In this document: positions 35,483-44,231 of the stretch, in pieces
How positions within the stretch are numbered: position 1 is the first letter of the stretch
How the letters are laid out: every line of letters starts with the position of its first letter
NCBI GenBank assembly: GCA_937924895.1
Contig: CALEYP010000002.1
Location: 1-64,000, forward strand
DNA from: an uncultured Alphaproteobacteria bacterium
GTDB taxonomy: Bacteria; Pseudomonadota; Alphaproteobacteria; Puniceispirillales; Puniceispirillaceae
Reading direction: 5' to 3'
DNA: 64,000 nucleotides
The notes under the pieces: model-generated
What the model was told of the DNA's origin: nothing
The model's database searches: none
What the model saw: the letters and a program-made list of their open reading frames with translations, nothing else
Made by a program: the position numbers and the translations under genes

Positions 35483-36724
35483 ATGCCAACATCTACATCA
35501 GCCATGCCATCTTATGTGCTGCCATTATTATTGGTGATTGTCTTTATCAATTTCGTTGGTATTGGCGCGCTCATCCCTATCCTTCCTTACACCGTGATTG
35601 ATCAGCTTGGTTATTCTGAAATTGTGATGACAAGCCTTTTGGCGTCATTTTCATTGGCCATGTTTATTGGCAATCCCATTTTGGGGCGTCTGTCAGATAG
35701 GCTGGGGCGGAAATCAGTGTTGATGGCCTCTCTCGCGGTGGGCGCGGTAGCCAATTACAGCTTTGCTTTTACCGAAGACATCATGGTGATGTTTGGCGCT
35801 CGTATTTTGGCAGGTCTGGCCGCAGGTAATATTGGCGTGATTCAAGCCATGATTGCCGATGGTTCAAGCGTAGAGAATCGCGCAAAATATATGGGATTCA
35901 TGGGGGCGGTTATCGGTCTTGGCTTTGTGTTTGGCCCAGCATTGGGAGGCGTATTGAGTGGGCTGGGTGGCGGCCCGCTTCATCAAGCGCCTTTTGCCAT
36001 TGCAGGCACGGTAACGGTGGTGGCCTTTGTGCTATCTGCCAAATTGCCAGCTAGCGCGCGCGCCCCATCTTTGCCACAGGCTAAACTTGCTGACCAGTCT
36101 TTGGCATCTGTTTATCGTTTGTTAGCAGGGCCTCTTGGTCTGTTTGCCCTAGCCTTCTTTTTACTCAATCTATCATTCGCGCAAGTTGAGGCGTCTTTTG
36201 TCCTTGTCTTAAAGGATATGCTTGATTTTTCCGCTAATCAAACAGGATGGCTCTTTACCTATGTCGGGGTTGTGATTGTGATTGTGCAAGGGGGGCTTAT
36301 CGGCCCGGCGGTGCGCCGCTTTGGCGAAATGCGTATCATCATTGGCGGCATTACCTTATTGGCAAGTGGGCAATTCCTCACATCAGCCTTTACCCAAGGC
36401 TATTTGCTAGTGGTGCCTGTCATCGTACTTTATTTAGCCGCAACAACCATCATTTGCGCAGGCTTTGCCTTTACCAATCCCACTTTGACCTCCGCCTCAT
36501 CTAAGGTTGCGAAATCAGGTGAAATGGGCGGCTCGCTAGGCCTTGTTCAAGGGTTTGGGTCTTTGGGGCAAGTGATAGGGCTGTCAGCCGCTGGACCGCT
36601 TTACAGCGTTGGCGGGGGCGGGCTGTCATTTGGCGCAGGTGCTGTGATATGCCTTATTCTACTGGGAACAGCCTTTGCGATTGCCGGCGTGATGCGCCGC
36701 GTGTCACCAGCTGCCGCAGAATAA
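35483..36724 (+). CDS. MFS transporter (TetA-like)
   Basis: A 12-helix major facilitator protein. The loop motif GRLSDRLGRKSVLM after helix 2 is the classic MFS signature and the proteins of the drug:proton antiporter group share the second motif LAGLAAGNIGVIQA. The substrate is unknown. I chose ATG 35483, preceded by GGGGGA, giving 413 residues; the upstream GTG at 35456 overlaps gshA's stop and has no ribosome binding site. It abuts gshA, so it may be on the same transcript. Confidence 0.85.
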   Translation: MPTSTSAMPSYVLPLLLVIVFINFVGIGALIPILPYTVIDQLGYSEIVMTSLLASFSLAMFIGNPILGRLSDRLGRKSVLMASLAVGAVANYSFAFTEDIMVMFGARILAGLAAGNIGVIQAMIADGSSVENRAKYMGFMGAVIGLGFVFGPALGGVLSGLGGGPLHQAPFAIAGTVTVVAFVLSAKLPASARAPSLPQAKLADQSLASVYRLLAGPLGLFALAFFLLNLSFAQVEASFVLVLKDMLDFSANQTGWLFTYVGVVIVIVQGGLIGPAVRRFGEMRIIIGGITLLASGQFLTSAFTQGYLLVVPVIVLYLAATTIICAGFAFTNPTLTSASSKVAKSGEMGGSLGLVQGFGSLGQVIGLSAAGPLYSVGGGGLSFGAGAVICLILLGTAFAIAGVMRRVSPAAAE

Positions 36725-36762
36725 GCACTATTTTTCCTTACTATGACAACACCCTATAGGGG

Positions 36763-38202
36763 CTAAGCGGCTTGTGTGCCGCCCACGGTAATGCCACCCA
36801 TTTTCAAAGTAGGCTGACCAACGCCAACAGGGACAGATTGTCCAGATTTGCCGCATGTGCCAACGCCTCTATCAAGCGCGCAATCATTGCCAATCATGGT
36901 GATTTTCGACATAGCATCTGGGCCATTCCCAATCAGCGTTGCGCCTTTAACTGGTGCGCCAATTTTACCATTTTCAATGAGATAGGCTTCAGAGGCTGAG
37001 AAGACGAATTTGCCAGATGTAATATCAACTTGTCCTCCGCCAAAATTGACCGCATATAGCCCTTTTTCAGTCGAGGCGATAATCTCCTCAGGGCTATGGG
37101 CGCCATTTTCCATAAAGGTATTCGTCATACGCGGCATTGGCAGATGCGCATAAGATTGACGGCGTCCATTACCTGTTGGATCAACATTCATGAGGCGCGC
37201 ATTTTGTCTGTCCTGCAGATAGCCTTTCAAAATGCCATCTTCAATCAGAACATTGCGCGCTGATTTGGTGCCTTCATCATCAATTGTGATAGAGCCACGG
37301 CGATCTCGCATCGTGCCATCATCAACCACAGTGACGCCTTTAGCGGCCACTTGTTCGCCAACCATCCCTGAGAATAAAGAGGTGCCTTTGCGGTTAAAAT
37401 CACCTTCCAGGCCATGACCAACAGCTTCGTGAAGCATCACACCAGGCCATCCAGCCCCTAAGACAATCGGCATCTCGCCAGCAGGGGCCGCAATCGCCTC
37501 AATCCCAAGATTGGCAAGGCGCAACGCTTCATCAATTTCACCTTGCCACAGCGCCTCATCAAGGAACGAGCCCAGAAGCACACGCCCCCCCGTGCCAGAG
37601 CTACCTGATTCCATGCGGCCATTTTTCTCAACCACAACAGAGACATTGAGACGAACAAGCGGACGAATATCTGCAAAGCGAATGCCGCCTGCACGGATGA
37701 TTTGTACGGCTTGCCAAGAGGTGGCAAGGCTGGCCGTTACCTGCTTCACATGAGGGTCGCGGGCACGGGCGGCGGCATCAATTTTCTGCAGAATTTCAAC
37801 CTTGGCTTCAAATGGTGTTTCGGCCAAAGGATTCGCATCAGTGTAGAGAGGCTCATTTGCCAATTGTGCCGGTGCAAGCGCCATCTGGCCACTATAGCCT
37901 TTCGTGACCGCTTGAACTGTGCCAACAGCGCGCTCTAGCGCCGCATGAGACATATCTCCTGAATGGGCAAAGGCATCTGCCTCTCCCATAATGGCACGCA
38001 AACCGAATCCGTTATCTTGGTTATAGCTAGCTGATTTCAGCCGCCCATCATCAAAAACCAGCATTTCAGCATGGCTTGATTCGAGGAACAAATCACCATC
38101 ATCCGCGTGACCAAGAGCTGCATCCACCTGAGCAAGCGTTCCGTCTAAATCAAGACCGCTCTTGGCAAAGAAGATATCGTCAGTTTGGCTAAGATAATCC
38201 AT
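36763..38202 (-). CDS. tldD: Metalloprotease TldD
   Basis: Catalytic subunit of the TldD/TldE peptidase. The zinc motif HExxxH is His258-Glu259-x3-His263 (in VMLHEAVGHGLEGDF), followed by RKGTSLFSG and a third ligand region in the second half. Length 479 is normal and nothing is broken. It should need TldE as partner; tldE here is interrupted. The two genes are 6-7 kb apart on the same strand. Convergent with the MFS gene, with a perfect 10-bp palindrome CCCTATAGGG between them. Confidence 0.95.
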   Translation of the reverse strand: MDYLSQTDDIFFAKSGLDLDGTLAQVDAALGHADDGDLFLESSHAEMLVFDDGRLKSASYNQDNGFGLRAIMGEADAFAHSGDMSHAALERAVGTVQAVTKGYSGQMALAPAQLANEPLYTDANPLAETPFEAKVEILQKIDAAARARDPHVKQVTASLATSWQAVQIIRAGGIRFADIRPLVRLNVSVVVEKNGRMESGSSGTGGRVLLGSFLDEALWQGEIDEALRLANLGIEAIAAPAGEMPIVLGAGWPGVMLHEAVGHGLEGDFNRKGTSLFSGMVGEQVAAKGVTVVDDGTMRDRRGSITIDDEGTKSARNVLIEDGILKGYLQDRQNARLMNVDPTGNGRRQSYAHLPMPRMTNTFMENGAHSPEEIIASTEKGLYAVNFGGGQVDITSGKFVFSASEAYLIENGKIGAPVKGATLIGNGPDAMSKITMIGNDCALDRGVGTCGKSGQSVPVGVGQPTLKMGGITVGGTQAA

Positions 38203-38472
38203 CAGGCTGTGTCCTCGTTGGTTTTCGCGGCTGAATGGCTGTTTCAGGGCGCTTTGCGTGGTATTCCATCACCCTAGAGTATGGCCCTGTTACGGTCTGC
38301 TTTCAAGGGGGGGAGATAAAAAGCGCGACAGGCCGTCGCATAGGGCTTTTCATTCTCTGAAAAAGAGGCTAGATACAGTGCAAACTCTTTGGGCTTCGGC
38401 TTGCTTTGATGTTATTCATCTTAACAGTCCGTCGCCGGACCGGATTTAAGACTAAATAATGGGGGAGACGTT
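38203..38472 (+). other. Intergenic region upstream of the cytochrome oxidase operon
   Basis: This gap of 270 bases holds the leader of the oxidase operon on the right and the 5' end of tldD on the left. I see no gene; the short open frames lack ribosome binding sites. A five-base hairpin GTCCG-TCGC-CGGAC lies about 40 bases before coxB and a strong ribosome binding site (GGGGGAG) precedes its ATG. No convincing -35/-10 pair could be chosen. Confidence 0.5.
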
Positions 38473-39270
38473 ATGACGCTTCCAAGCGTAAAGTCTATCT
38501 TTTACATTGGGGTAAGCCTTGTTGGCTTATTGTTTGCTCAGTCTGCATTGGCATCTGTGCCTGAACCTTGGCAAATTGGGCTTCAGGCCCCTGCCGGGTC
38601 AATTGCTGAAAAAGCAAACAGCCTCCACAATCTGCTTTTGATTATCATCACAGCGATCTCACTTTTCGTCCTAGCGTTGTTGGTTTATGTCAGCATCCGC
38701 TTCCGTGCAAAAGCGAATCCTGTACCATCAAAGACATCACACAATACAATCATCGAAATTTTATGGACCGTTGTCCCTGTTTTGATTCTGGTTGTGATTG
38801 CTGTGCCGTCTTTCCGTTTGCTCTATTATTTAGACCAAACAAAAGACACAGAGATGGTCGTGAAGGTGACTGGCAATCAGTGGTATTGGAATTATGAATA
38901 CCCTGATGAGCAGATTGGCTTTGATTCATATATGATCGATGAAGAAGATATTTCAGGGGATCAAATCCGCCTGTTGTCAGTAGATAACGAGATGATTGTG
39001 CCAGCCGGTACACGCATCAAGCTATTGGTAGCTGGTAATGATGTGATGCACTCCTTCTTCGTCCCGTCACTTGCTGTTCAGATTTACTCAGTCGCAGGCC
39101 GTATTAATGAGGCTTGGATTGATGTGCCTGAAGAGCCAAAGGTGTATTATGGGCAATGTAACCAGATTTGTGGTGTCAACCATGCCTATATGCCTATCGT
39201 CATCAGAGCGTTACCACGTGATGAATATGACGCTTGGGTAGAAAACGCCCGCGAAGAATTCGCTCTTTAG
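38473..39270 (+). CDS. coxB: Cytochrome c oxidase subunit II
   Basis: Holds the dinuclear CuA centre of aa3-type oxidase that takes electrons from cytochrome c. A signal peptide of about 28 residues, two membrane helices (about 52-72 and 93-118) and the periplasmic cupredoxin domain are visible. CuA ligands are His193, Cys229, Cys233, His237 and Met240. The residue between the cysteines that is normally Glu (CxExC) is Gln231. That Glu usually donates a backbone ligand to CuA and its side chain to a Mg ion. 265 residues; first gene of the operon. Confidence 0.96.
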   Translation: MTLPSVKSIFYIGVSLVGLLFAQSALASVPEPWQIGLQAPAGSIAEKANSLHNLLLIIITAISLFVLALLVYVSIRFRAKANPVPSKTSHNTIIEILWTVVPVLILVVIAVPSFRLLYYLDQTKDTEMVVKVTGNQWYWNYEYPDEQIGFDSYMIDEEDISGDQIRLLSVDNEMIVPAGTRIKLLVAGNDVMHSFFVPSLAVQIYSVAGRINEAWIDVPEEPKVYYGQCNQICGVNHAYMPIVIRALPRDEYDAWVENAREEFAL

Positions 39271-39296
39271 AGTCGACTTTTACACAGGAGAAAAAC

Positions 39297-40889
39297 ATGA
39301 GTGAAGTCGCCCATACAGCTGACCACGCACATGGTGCCCCACAGGGCTTTGTGCGCCGTTGGCTCTATTCGACAAACCATAAAGATATTGGGACGATGTA
39401 TATCATCTTCTCAATTATCGCTGCTTTCATTGGTGGCGGGTTCTCAGTCTTCATGCGTATGGAGCTAATGGAACCTGGCGTTCAATATATGTCTGATGGA
39501 CATATGTGGAACGTGTTCACAACGGCCCATGGTCTGATCATGGTGTTCTTTGTTGTGATGCCAGGCATCATTGGTGGGTTTGGTAACTGGTTTGTACCAA
39601 TCATGATTGGTGCCCCAGATATGGCCTTCCCCCGTATGAACAACATTTCATTCTGGCTATTGCCACCATCATTCATCTTGTTGCTATTATCAGCAGCTGT
39701 TGATGGCGGTGCGGGTGTTGGGTGGACAATTTATCCGCCGCTTTCAAACTCGCTAGGCACGCCAGGTATGTCTATGGATCTTGCGATCTTCTCACTCCAC
39801 TTGGCTGGTGTTTCATCAATCTTGGGTGCTGCGAACTTTATCACAACGATCTTTAACATGCGTACGCCAGGTATGACATTGCACAAGATGCCGCTATTTG
39901 CATGGGCGATGCTCATCACAGCCTTCTTGTTGCTATTGGCTGTTCCAGTGCTTGCTGGTGCGATTACAATGCTTTTGACAGACCGTAACTTCGGCACAAC
40001 ATTCTTCGTGCCTGAAGGTGGCGGTGACCCAATCTTGTTCTTGCACTTGTTCTGGTTCTTCGGTCATCCTGAAGTGTATATTATGATTTTGCCAGCCTTT
40101 GGTATTGTCAGCCACATTATTTCAACCTTCTCACGCAAGCCAGTCTTTGGTTACCTCGGCATGGCATATGCGATGGTTGCGATTGGGTTCGTTGGCTTTA
40201 TCGTGTGGGCGCACCACATGTACACTGTCGGTCTCGATGTTGATACAAGAGCCTACTTCACAGCCGCCACAATGGTGATTGCTGTACCAACAGGTGTGAA
40301 AATCTTCTCATGGATTGCCACAATGTGGGGTGGTTCAATCACATTCCGCGTGCCGATGTTGTGGGCGATTGGCTTTATCTTCTTGTTCACCGTTGGTGGT
40401 GTGACAGGTGTGGTATTGGCGAACGCTGGTATGGATGTGGTCTTGCACAACACATATTATGTGATTGCACACTTCCACTATGTTCTATCGCTTGGTGCGG
40501 TGTATGGTCTCTTTGCTGGCTTCTATTACTGGTTTGGTAAGATGTCAGGCTATGACTATCATGAAGGATTGGCAAAGCTACATTTCTGGGTGACTTTCGT
40601 TGGTGTGAACTTGACGTTCTTCCCAATGCACTTCCTCGGTCTTGCTGGTATGCCTCGTCGTTATATCGACTATCCTGATGCCTTTGCTGGTTGGAACTAT
40701 GTGGCCTCAATTGGCTCATACATCTCAGCCGCTGGTGCCATTATCTTCCTGATTGTGATTGCAGAAGCCTTTATCTCACGTCGTAAATGTGCAGATAACC
40801 CATGGGGCGAAGGCGCCACAACTTTGGAATGGCAGGTATCATCACCACCGCCTTACCATACCTTCGACGACTTGCCGAAAGTTAAGTAA
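39297..40889 (+). CDS. coxA: Cytochrome c oxidase subunit I
   Basis: Catalytic subunit of aa3-type oxidase, with haem a, haem a3 and CuB. Twelve membrane helices. His78 in TAHGLIMVFF is a haem a ligand; GHPEVY at 256-261 holds the CuB His and the Tyr/Glu region; WAHHMY gives two more CuB histidines; and AHFHYVLS holds the two axial haem ligands. These features place it in the A-type, D-channel family. Start ATG at 39297 has ACAGGAGA upstream and gives 530 residues. It follows coxB by 26 bases. Confidence 0.98.
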   Translation: MSEVAHTADHAHGAPQGFVRRWLYSTNHKDIGTMYIIFSIIAAFIGGGFSVFMRMELMEPGVQYMSDGHMWNVFTTAHGLIMVFFVVMPGIIGGFGNWFVPIMIGAPDMAFPRMNNISFWLLPPSFILLLLSAAVDGGAGVGWTIYPPLSNSLGTPGMSMDLAIFSLHLAGVSSILGAANFITTIFNMRTPGMTLHKMPLFAWAMLITAFLLLLAVPVLAGAITMLLTDRNFGTTFFVPEGGGDPILFLHLFWFFGHPEVYIMILPAFGIVSHIISTFSRKPVFGYLGMAYAMVAIGFVGFIVWAHHMYTVGLDVDTRAYFTAATMVIAVPTGVKIFSWIATMWGGSITFRVPMLWAIGFIFLFTVGGVTGVVLANAGMDVVLHNTYYVIAHFHYVLSLGAVYGLFAGFYYWFGKMSGYDYHEGLAKLHFWVTFVGVNLTFFPMHFLGLAGMPRRYIDYPDAFAGWNYVASIGSYISAAGAIIFLIVIAEAFISRRKCADNPWGEGATTLEWQVSSPPPYHTFDDLPKVK

Positions 40890-40907
40890 AGGCCAAAGGA
40901 CCTTGTG

Positions 40908-41837
40908 ATGTCACAATCGCAAAATAACATGATTGCATCAGCAGACGCGCCCTATGTCGCGTCTGCTGGTGATTTTTTCCAGCTGCTAAAGCCGCGGGTG
41001 ATGAGCCTTGTCGTCTTTACTACGCTTGCGGGGATGTATCTTGCTGCGGCAGGAAGTGATCCTTCCGTTAAAACACTTTTATTACATGCTATTTCTTTAT
41101 TCGCTATCGCTGCTGGTGCCGGCGCCTCTGGTGCCATCAATCAGTGGTATGACAGAGATATTGATGCGGTGATGTCTCGCACCGCTGGCCGTCCTATTCC
41201 ATCTGGACGTGTTGAAAGCGGCGAAGCGCTGGCGCTTGGCCTCGTGATTTCAGTCTTATCAGTTTTGATGTTGAGCCTATCTGCCAACCTCTTGGCAGGC
41301 GGCTTGCTTGGATTTACGATTTTCTTTTATGCCGTGATTTATTCTGTTTGGCTGAAACGCCGGACCGCACAGAATATCGTGATTGGTGGGGCTGCTGGGG
41401 CGCTCCCACCTATGGTGGGTTGGGCGGCTGTCACTGGTACAGTCACCATTGAATCTATTTTGTTGTTTGCCATTATTTTTATTTGGACGCCGCCTCATTT
41501 TTGGGCGTTAGCGCTCGTGAAAAATGATGATTATCAGCGTGCGAATGTGCCAATGTTACCTGTCGTCGCAGGCGCAGCTGAGACAAAACATCAGATTGTG
41601 ATTTATTCTGTCATTTTGGCGCCCTTGGGCGTGATGCCGTCTGTAATTGGCATGAGCTCTGTTTATTATGGCATTGGTGCTGCTTTGTTAGGGGCAGGGT
41701 TCCTATGGGGCGCGATAAAGTTGCGCCGCGCTGATGATTTGGCGCCAGCTATGCCCTTATTTAAATATTCGCTGACTTATTTAACAGTTTTGTTTTTGGG
41801 TCTGATCCTAGATAAATTTGTGATGGGGCTAGCATGA
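40908..41837 (+). CDS. ctaB: Protoheme IX farnesyltransferase
   Basis: Makes haem O from haem B, the first step toward haem A for the oxidase. UbiA-type membrane protein with the motif NQWYDRDIDAVMSRTAGRPIPSG and a second polar loop. I prefer ATG 40908 (309 residues), seven bases after AAGGA, over the GTG at 40905. It overlaps the next small gene by four bases and sits between subunits I and the CtaG assembly factor, the usual order. Confidence 0.94.
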   Translation: MSQSQNNMIASADAPYVASAGDFFQLLKPRVMSLVVFTTLAGMYLAAAGSDPSVKTLLLHAISLFAIAAGAGASGAINQWYDRDIDAVMSRTAGRPIPSGRVESGEALALGLVISVLSVLMLSLSANLLAGGLLGFTIFFYAVIYSVWLKRRTAQNIVIGGAAGALPPMVGWAAVTGTVTIESILLFAIIFIWTPPHFWALALVKNDDYQRANVPMLPVVAGAAETKHQIVIYSVILAPLGVMPSVIGMSSVYYGIGAALLGAGFLWGAIKLRRADDLAPAMPLFKYSLTYLTVLFLGLILDKFVMGLA

Positions 41838-41983
41838 GCAAGCAAACCGAAACACCACAAGAACCTCGCACTGGGGCCGAGATGCAGCAGATGCGTCGCA
41901 AGCGCAACCTCACCTTGATTGGTTTGATCTTTGGTTTGGCTGTGTTGTTCTATCTTATCACAATTTTGCGAATGGCAAGCTAG
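41834..41983 (+). CDS. Small CoxF-like single-pass membrane protein
   Basis: A 49-residue ORF beginning MSKQTETPQE and ending ILRMAS. It has a charged N-terminal half (MQQMRRKRN) and one membrane helix, about residues 24-44 (LTLIGLIFGLAVLFYLITIL). The start overlaps the ctaB stop (ATGA), and the ctaG GTG follows after ten bases. Small proteins of this shape, called CoxF or given no name, occur at this place in many alphaproteobacterial oxidase operons. Role in assembly is assumed from position. Confidence 0.82.
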   Translation: MSKQTETPQEPRTGAEMQQMRRKRNLTLIGLIFGLAVLFYLITILRMAS

Positions 41984-41993
41984 GGATAAAAGA

Positions 41994-42560
41994 GTGGAGA
42001 AGGTAGCAAACACAACAGCTGATTTAGGCCTTGGGGACAAGAACCGCCGCACAGGGTTTGTGTTGGGTCTTGTTGTGTTGGCTATGGTCGGTCTGGCTTT
42101 TGCGTCTGTGCCGCTTTACCGCCTATTCTGTCAGGTCACAGGCTTTGGTGGCACAACACAGGTGGCCGAGGGGTCTGCTGCTTATGTCGCGTTGGATGTT
42201 TCACCTGTTTCTGTTCGGTTTGATGCGAATGTGAATAAAAAGCTTCCCTGGAAGTTTGAAGCTATGTCAAAACCAGTCACATTGGCGCCTGGGGAAGAGA
42301 CAGTGATTACATACCGCGCAACGAATTTGGCGGATGTACCTACAACAGGGACAGCGACATTTAATGTCACGCCGCAAAAGGCAGGTCCTTATTTTATGAA
42401 AATTGAATGTTTCTGTTTCACAGAACAGACATTACAGCCGGGGGAATCAATGGACATGCCAGTGTCATTTTTCATTGATCCAGACATCCGGAACGAAGAG
42501 AATACGAAGGATGTGGATGAGATTGTTTTATCTTACACATTCTTTGCCGATTTAGATTAG
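41994..42560 (+). CDS. ctaG: Cytochrome c oxidase assembly protein CtaG/Cox11
   Basis: Delivers copper to the CuB site of subunit I. One N-terminal membrane helix (about residues 20-38), then VPLYRLFCQVTGFGG and the copper-binding ECFCFTEQTL, followed by a beta-sandwich domain exposed to the periplasm. Start is GTG at 41994 with AGGGA eight bases upstream (188 residues); the longer open frame upstream belongs to the ctaB/CoxF overlap. Length fits the family. Confidence 0.94.
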   Translation: MEKVANTTADLGLGDKNRRTGFVLGLVVLAMVGLAFASVPLYRLFCQVTGFGGTTQVAEGSAAYVALDVSPVSVRFDANVNKKLPWKFEAMSKPVTLAPGEETVITYRATNLADVPTTGTATFNVTPQKAGPYFMKIECFCFTEQTLQPGESMDMPVSFFIDPDIRNEENTKDVDEIVLSYTFFADLD

Positions 42561-42606
42561 GCTAAGATCGCATCGCAAGATGCGGGGGGAAAAAAAGGAG
42601 AGTTTC

Positions 42607-43392
42607 ATGAGCGGAACACAAAAGCATCCCTATCATTTGGTTGAACCAAGCCCATGGCCGGCCCTAGGTGCCGCATCAGGCTTTGTCGCAGCCCTTGGTG
42701 GTGTAATGTATATGCATGAGCATGCCTATGGTGTGCACCTATTAGGTGCAGGCCTTGGCTTGGTTATTTTGACAATGTTCCTTTGGTGGCGTGATGTTAT
42801 CAGAGAAGCAGAATATCAAGGTCACCATACACCAATCGTTCAAATTGGTATGCGTTATGGCATGATGTTATTCATTGCCTCAGAAGTGATGTTCTTCGTG
42901 GCATTTTTCTGGGCGTTCTTTGATGCAGCCTTGTTCCCAGTTGGCGGTGTATGGCCACCAGAGGGTATTGAGACGTTCAACCCATTTGATTTGCCATTAA
43001 TCAACACATTGGTGTTGTTGCTATCAGGTTGTACAGTCACATGGGCGCACCATGCCTTGCTTCAGAATAACCGCCGTGATTTCATTGTCGGTTTGGCAGT
43101 GACAGTCGTGCTAGGTGTGCTTTTCACAGGCTTACAGGCGCTCGAATATAGCCATGCGCCATTTGGCTTTACCGATGGTATCTATCCATCAGTATTCTAC
43201 CTTGCTACAGGCTTCCACGGCTTCCACGTGATTATCGGGACATTGTTCCTTGCTGTTTGCCTATGGCGCGGCATGAAAGGCCACTTCACAGCAGACCAGC
43301 ATTTCGGCTTTGAGGCCGCAGCTTGGTATTGGCACTTTGTTGACGTTGTGTGGTTGTTCCTATTCGTCGCAGTCTATTGGTGGGGCGGTTGA
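42607..43392 (+). CDS. coxC: Cytochrome c oxidase subunit III
   Basis: Third core subunit of the aa3 oxidase. Seven membrane helices are visible, with the conserved FFWAFFDAALFP and TGFHGFHVIIGT segments and a C-terminal HFVDVVWLFLFVAVYWWG that closes the family. Start at 42607 has AAAGGAG upstream and gives 261 residues. A terminator follows at 43422-43451, so the oxidase transcript may largely end here, with surf1 read through or from its own promoter. Confidence 0.97.
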   Translation: MSGTQKHPYHLVEPSPWPALGAASGFVAALGGVMYMHEHAYGVHLLGAGLGLVILTMFLWWRDVIREAEYQGHHTPIVQIGMRYGMMLFIASEVMFFVAFFWAFFDAALFPVGGVWPPEGIETFNPFDLPLINTLVLLLSGCTVTWAHHALLQNNRRDFIVGLAVTVVLGVLFTGLQALEYSHAPFGFTDGIYPSVFYLATGFHGFHVIIGTLFLAVCLWRGMKGHFTADQHFGFEAAAWYWHFVDVVWLFLFVAVYWWGG

Positions 43393-43421
43393 TCCCGTCC
43401 TTGCGACAATGATATCTTTAC

Positions 43422-43451
43422 AGGGGCGAGCTCTTGGGCTGGCCCCTTTTT
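43422..43451 (+). terminator. Rho-independent terminator after coxC
   Basis: Stem AGGGGC (43422-43427) / GCCCCT (43442-43447), extended inward by AGC/GCT with one mismatch, followed by TTTTT. It lies 30 bases after the coxC stop, before surf1, and is oriented for the + strand. Confidence 0.75.
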
Positions 43452-43485
43452 GCACATGCAAGATTATATAAAAGAGCATAAATAG

Positions 43486-44220
43486 ATGACATTCAGACCC
43501 CTTTTCTGGCCAACATTCTTTACCATTCCAGCCTTAGCTATCCTGATCCTTCTGGGGAGCTGGCAGGTACAGCGTTTGACCTGGAAAACAGAGCTTATTA
43601 ATCAGTTCAAAGAACGCTCACAGGCCGAAGCCATCTATCCCACATCGGATATTTTGGAATTCCAGCGTGTTGGACTTACGGGGCGTTATTTGCATGAGAA
43701 GACAATCTATCTCACAGGTAAGACCTATGAGGGAAATGCGGGCTTTCATGTTATCACAGCCTTCAGATCAGATAAGGGCGATGTGTTTTTCATCAATCGT
43801 GGTTGGGTCTCTGAAGCCTATCGTGAGCCAGAAGATCGTCCCTTTTCTATGATAGAGGGCGATGTCACCCTCTCAGGGATCGTGCGGTTGCCACAACGTC
43901 AAGGTAGCTTTGTACCAGATAATGAGCCTGAGGCTGGATTTTGGTTTACGATGAAGCCGGAGCAGGTGGCTACCTTCTTGGAATTGCCAACCGCACAAGC
44001 TGGTTATTTCATTGATTTGACACGCACGCCTGAAGAAAAAATCACATTGCCCATTGCGGCAGAGGTGAAGATTGATGTGCGCAATGCTCATCTTAATTAC
44101 GCCCTCACCTGGTATGGGATTGCGCTGTCTCTCTTAGGGGTTTATTTTGCCTATCATCATTCGTTAGGGCGATTACGGTTTGGCGCCTCATCAAAAGATG
44201 AGACAGATACGCCGGCATAA
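43486..44220 (+). CDS. SURF1 family cytochrome oxidase assembly protein
   Basis: Assists insertion of haem a into cytochrome oxidase. It has an N-terminal membrane helix (about residues 10-28), WQVQRLTWKTELI, the conserved GFHVITAF ... FFINRGWVSEAY segment and a second helix near residue 205-225 (LNYALTWYGIALSLLGVYFAY). Length 244 matches the family. Located behind the oxidase genes, though a terminator separates them. Confidence 0.93.
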   Translation: MTFRPLFWPTFFTIPALAILILLGSWQVQRLTWKTELINQFKERSQAEAIYPTSDILEFQRVGLTGRYLHEKTIYLTGKTYEGNAGFHVITAFRSDKGDVFFINRGWVSEAYREPEDRPFSMIEGDVTLSGIVRLPQRQGSFVPDNEPEAGFWFTMKPEQVATFLELPTAQAGYFIDLTRTPEEKITLPIAAEVKIDVRNAHLNYALTWYGIALSLLGVYFAYHHSLGRLRFGASSKDETDTPA

Positions 44221-44231
44221 AGGACTTAGCT

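Noticed and set aside
36752..36761. Perfect palindrome CCCTATAGGG between the MFS gene and tldD
   Set aside because: Only 10 bases with no loop and no T run; it is not a terminator, and no regulator site can be named from one copy.
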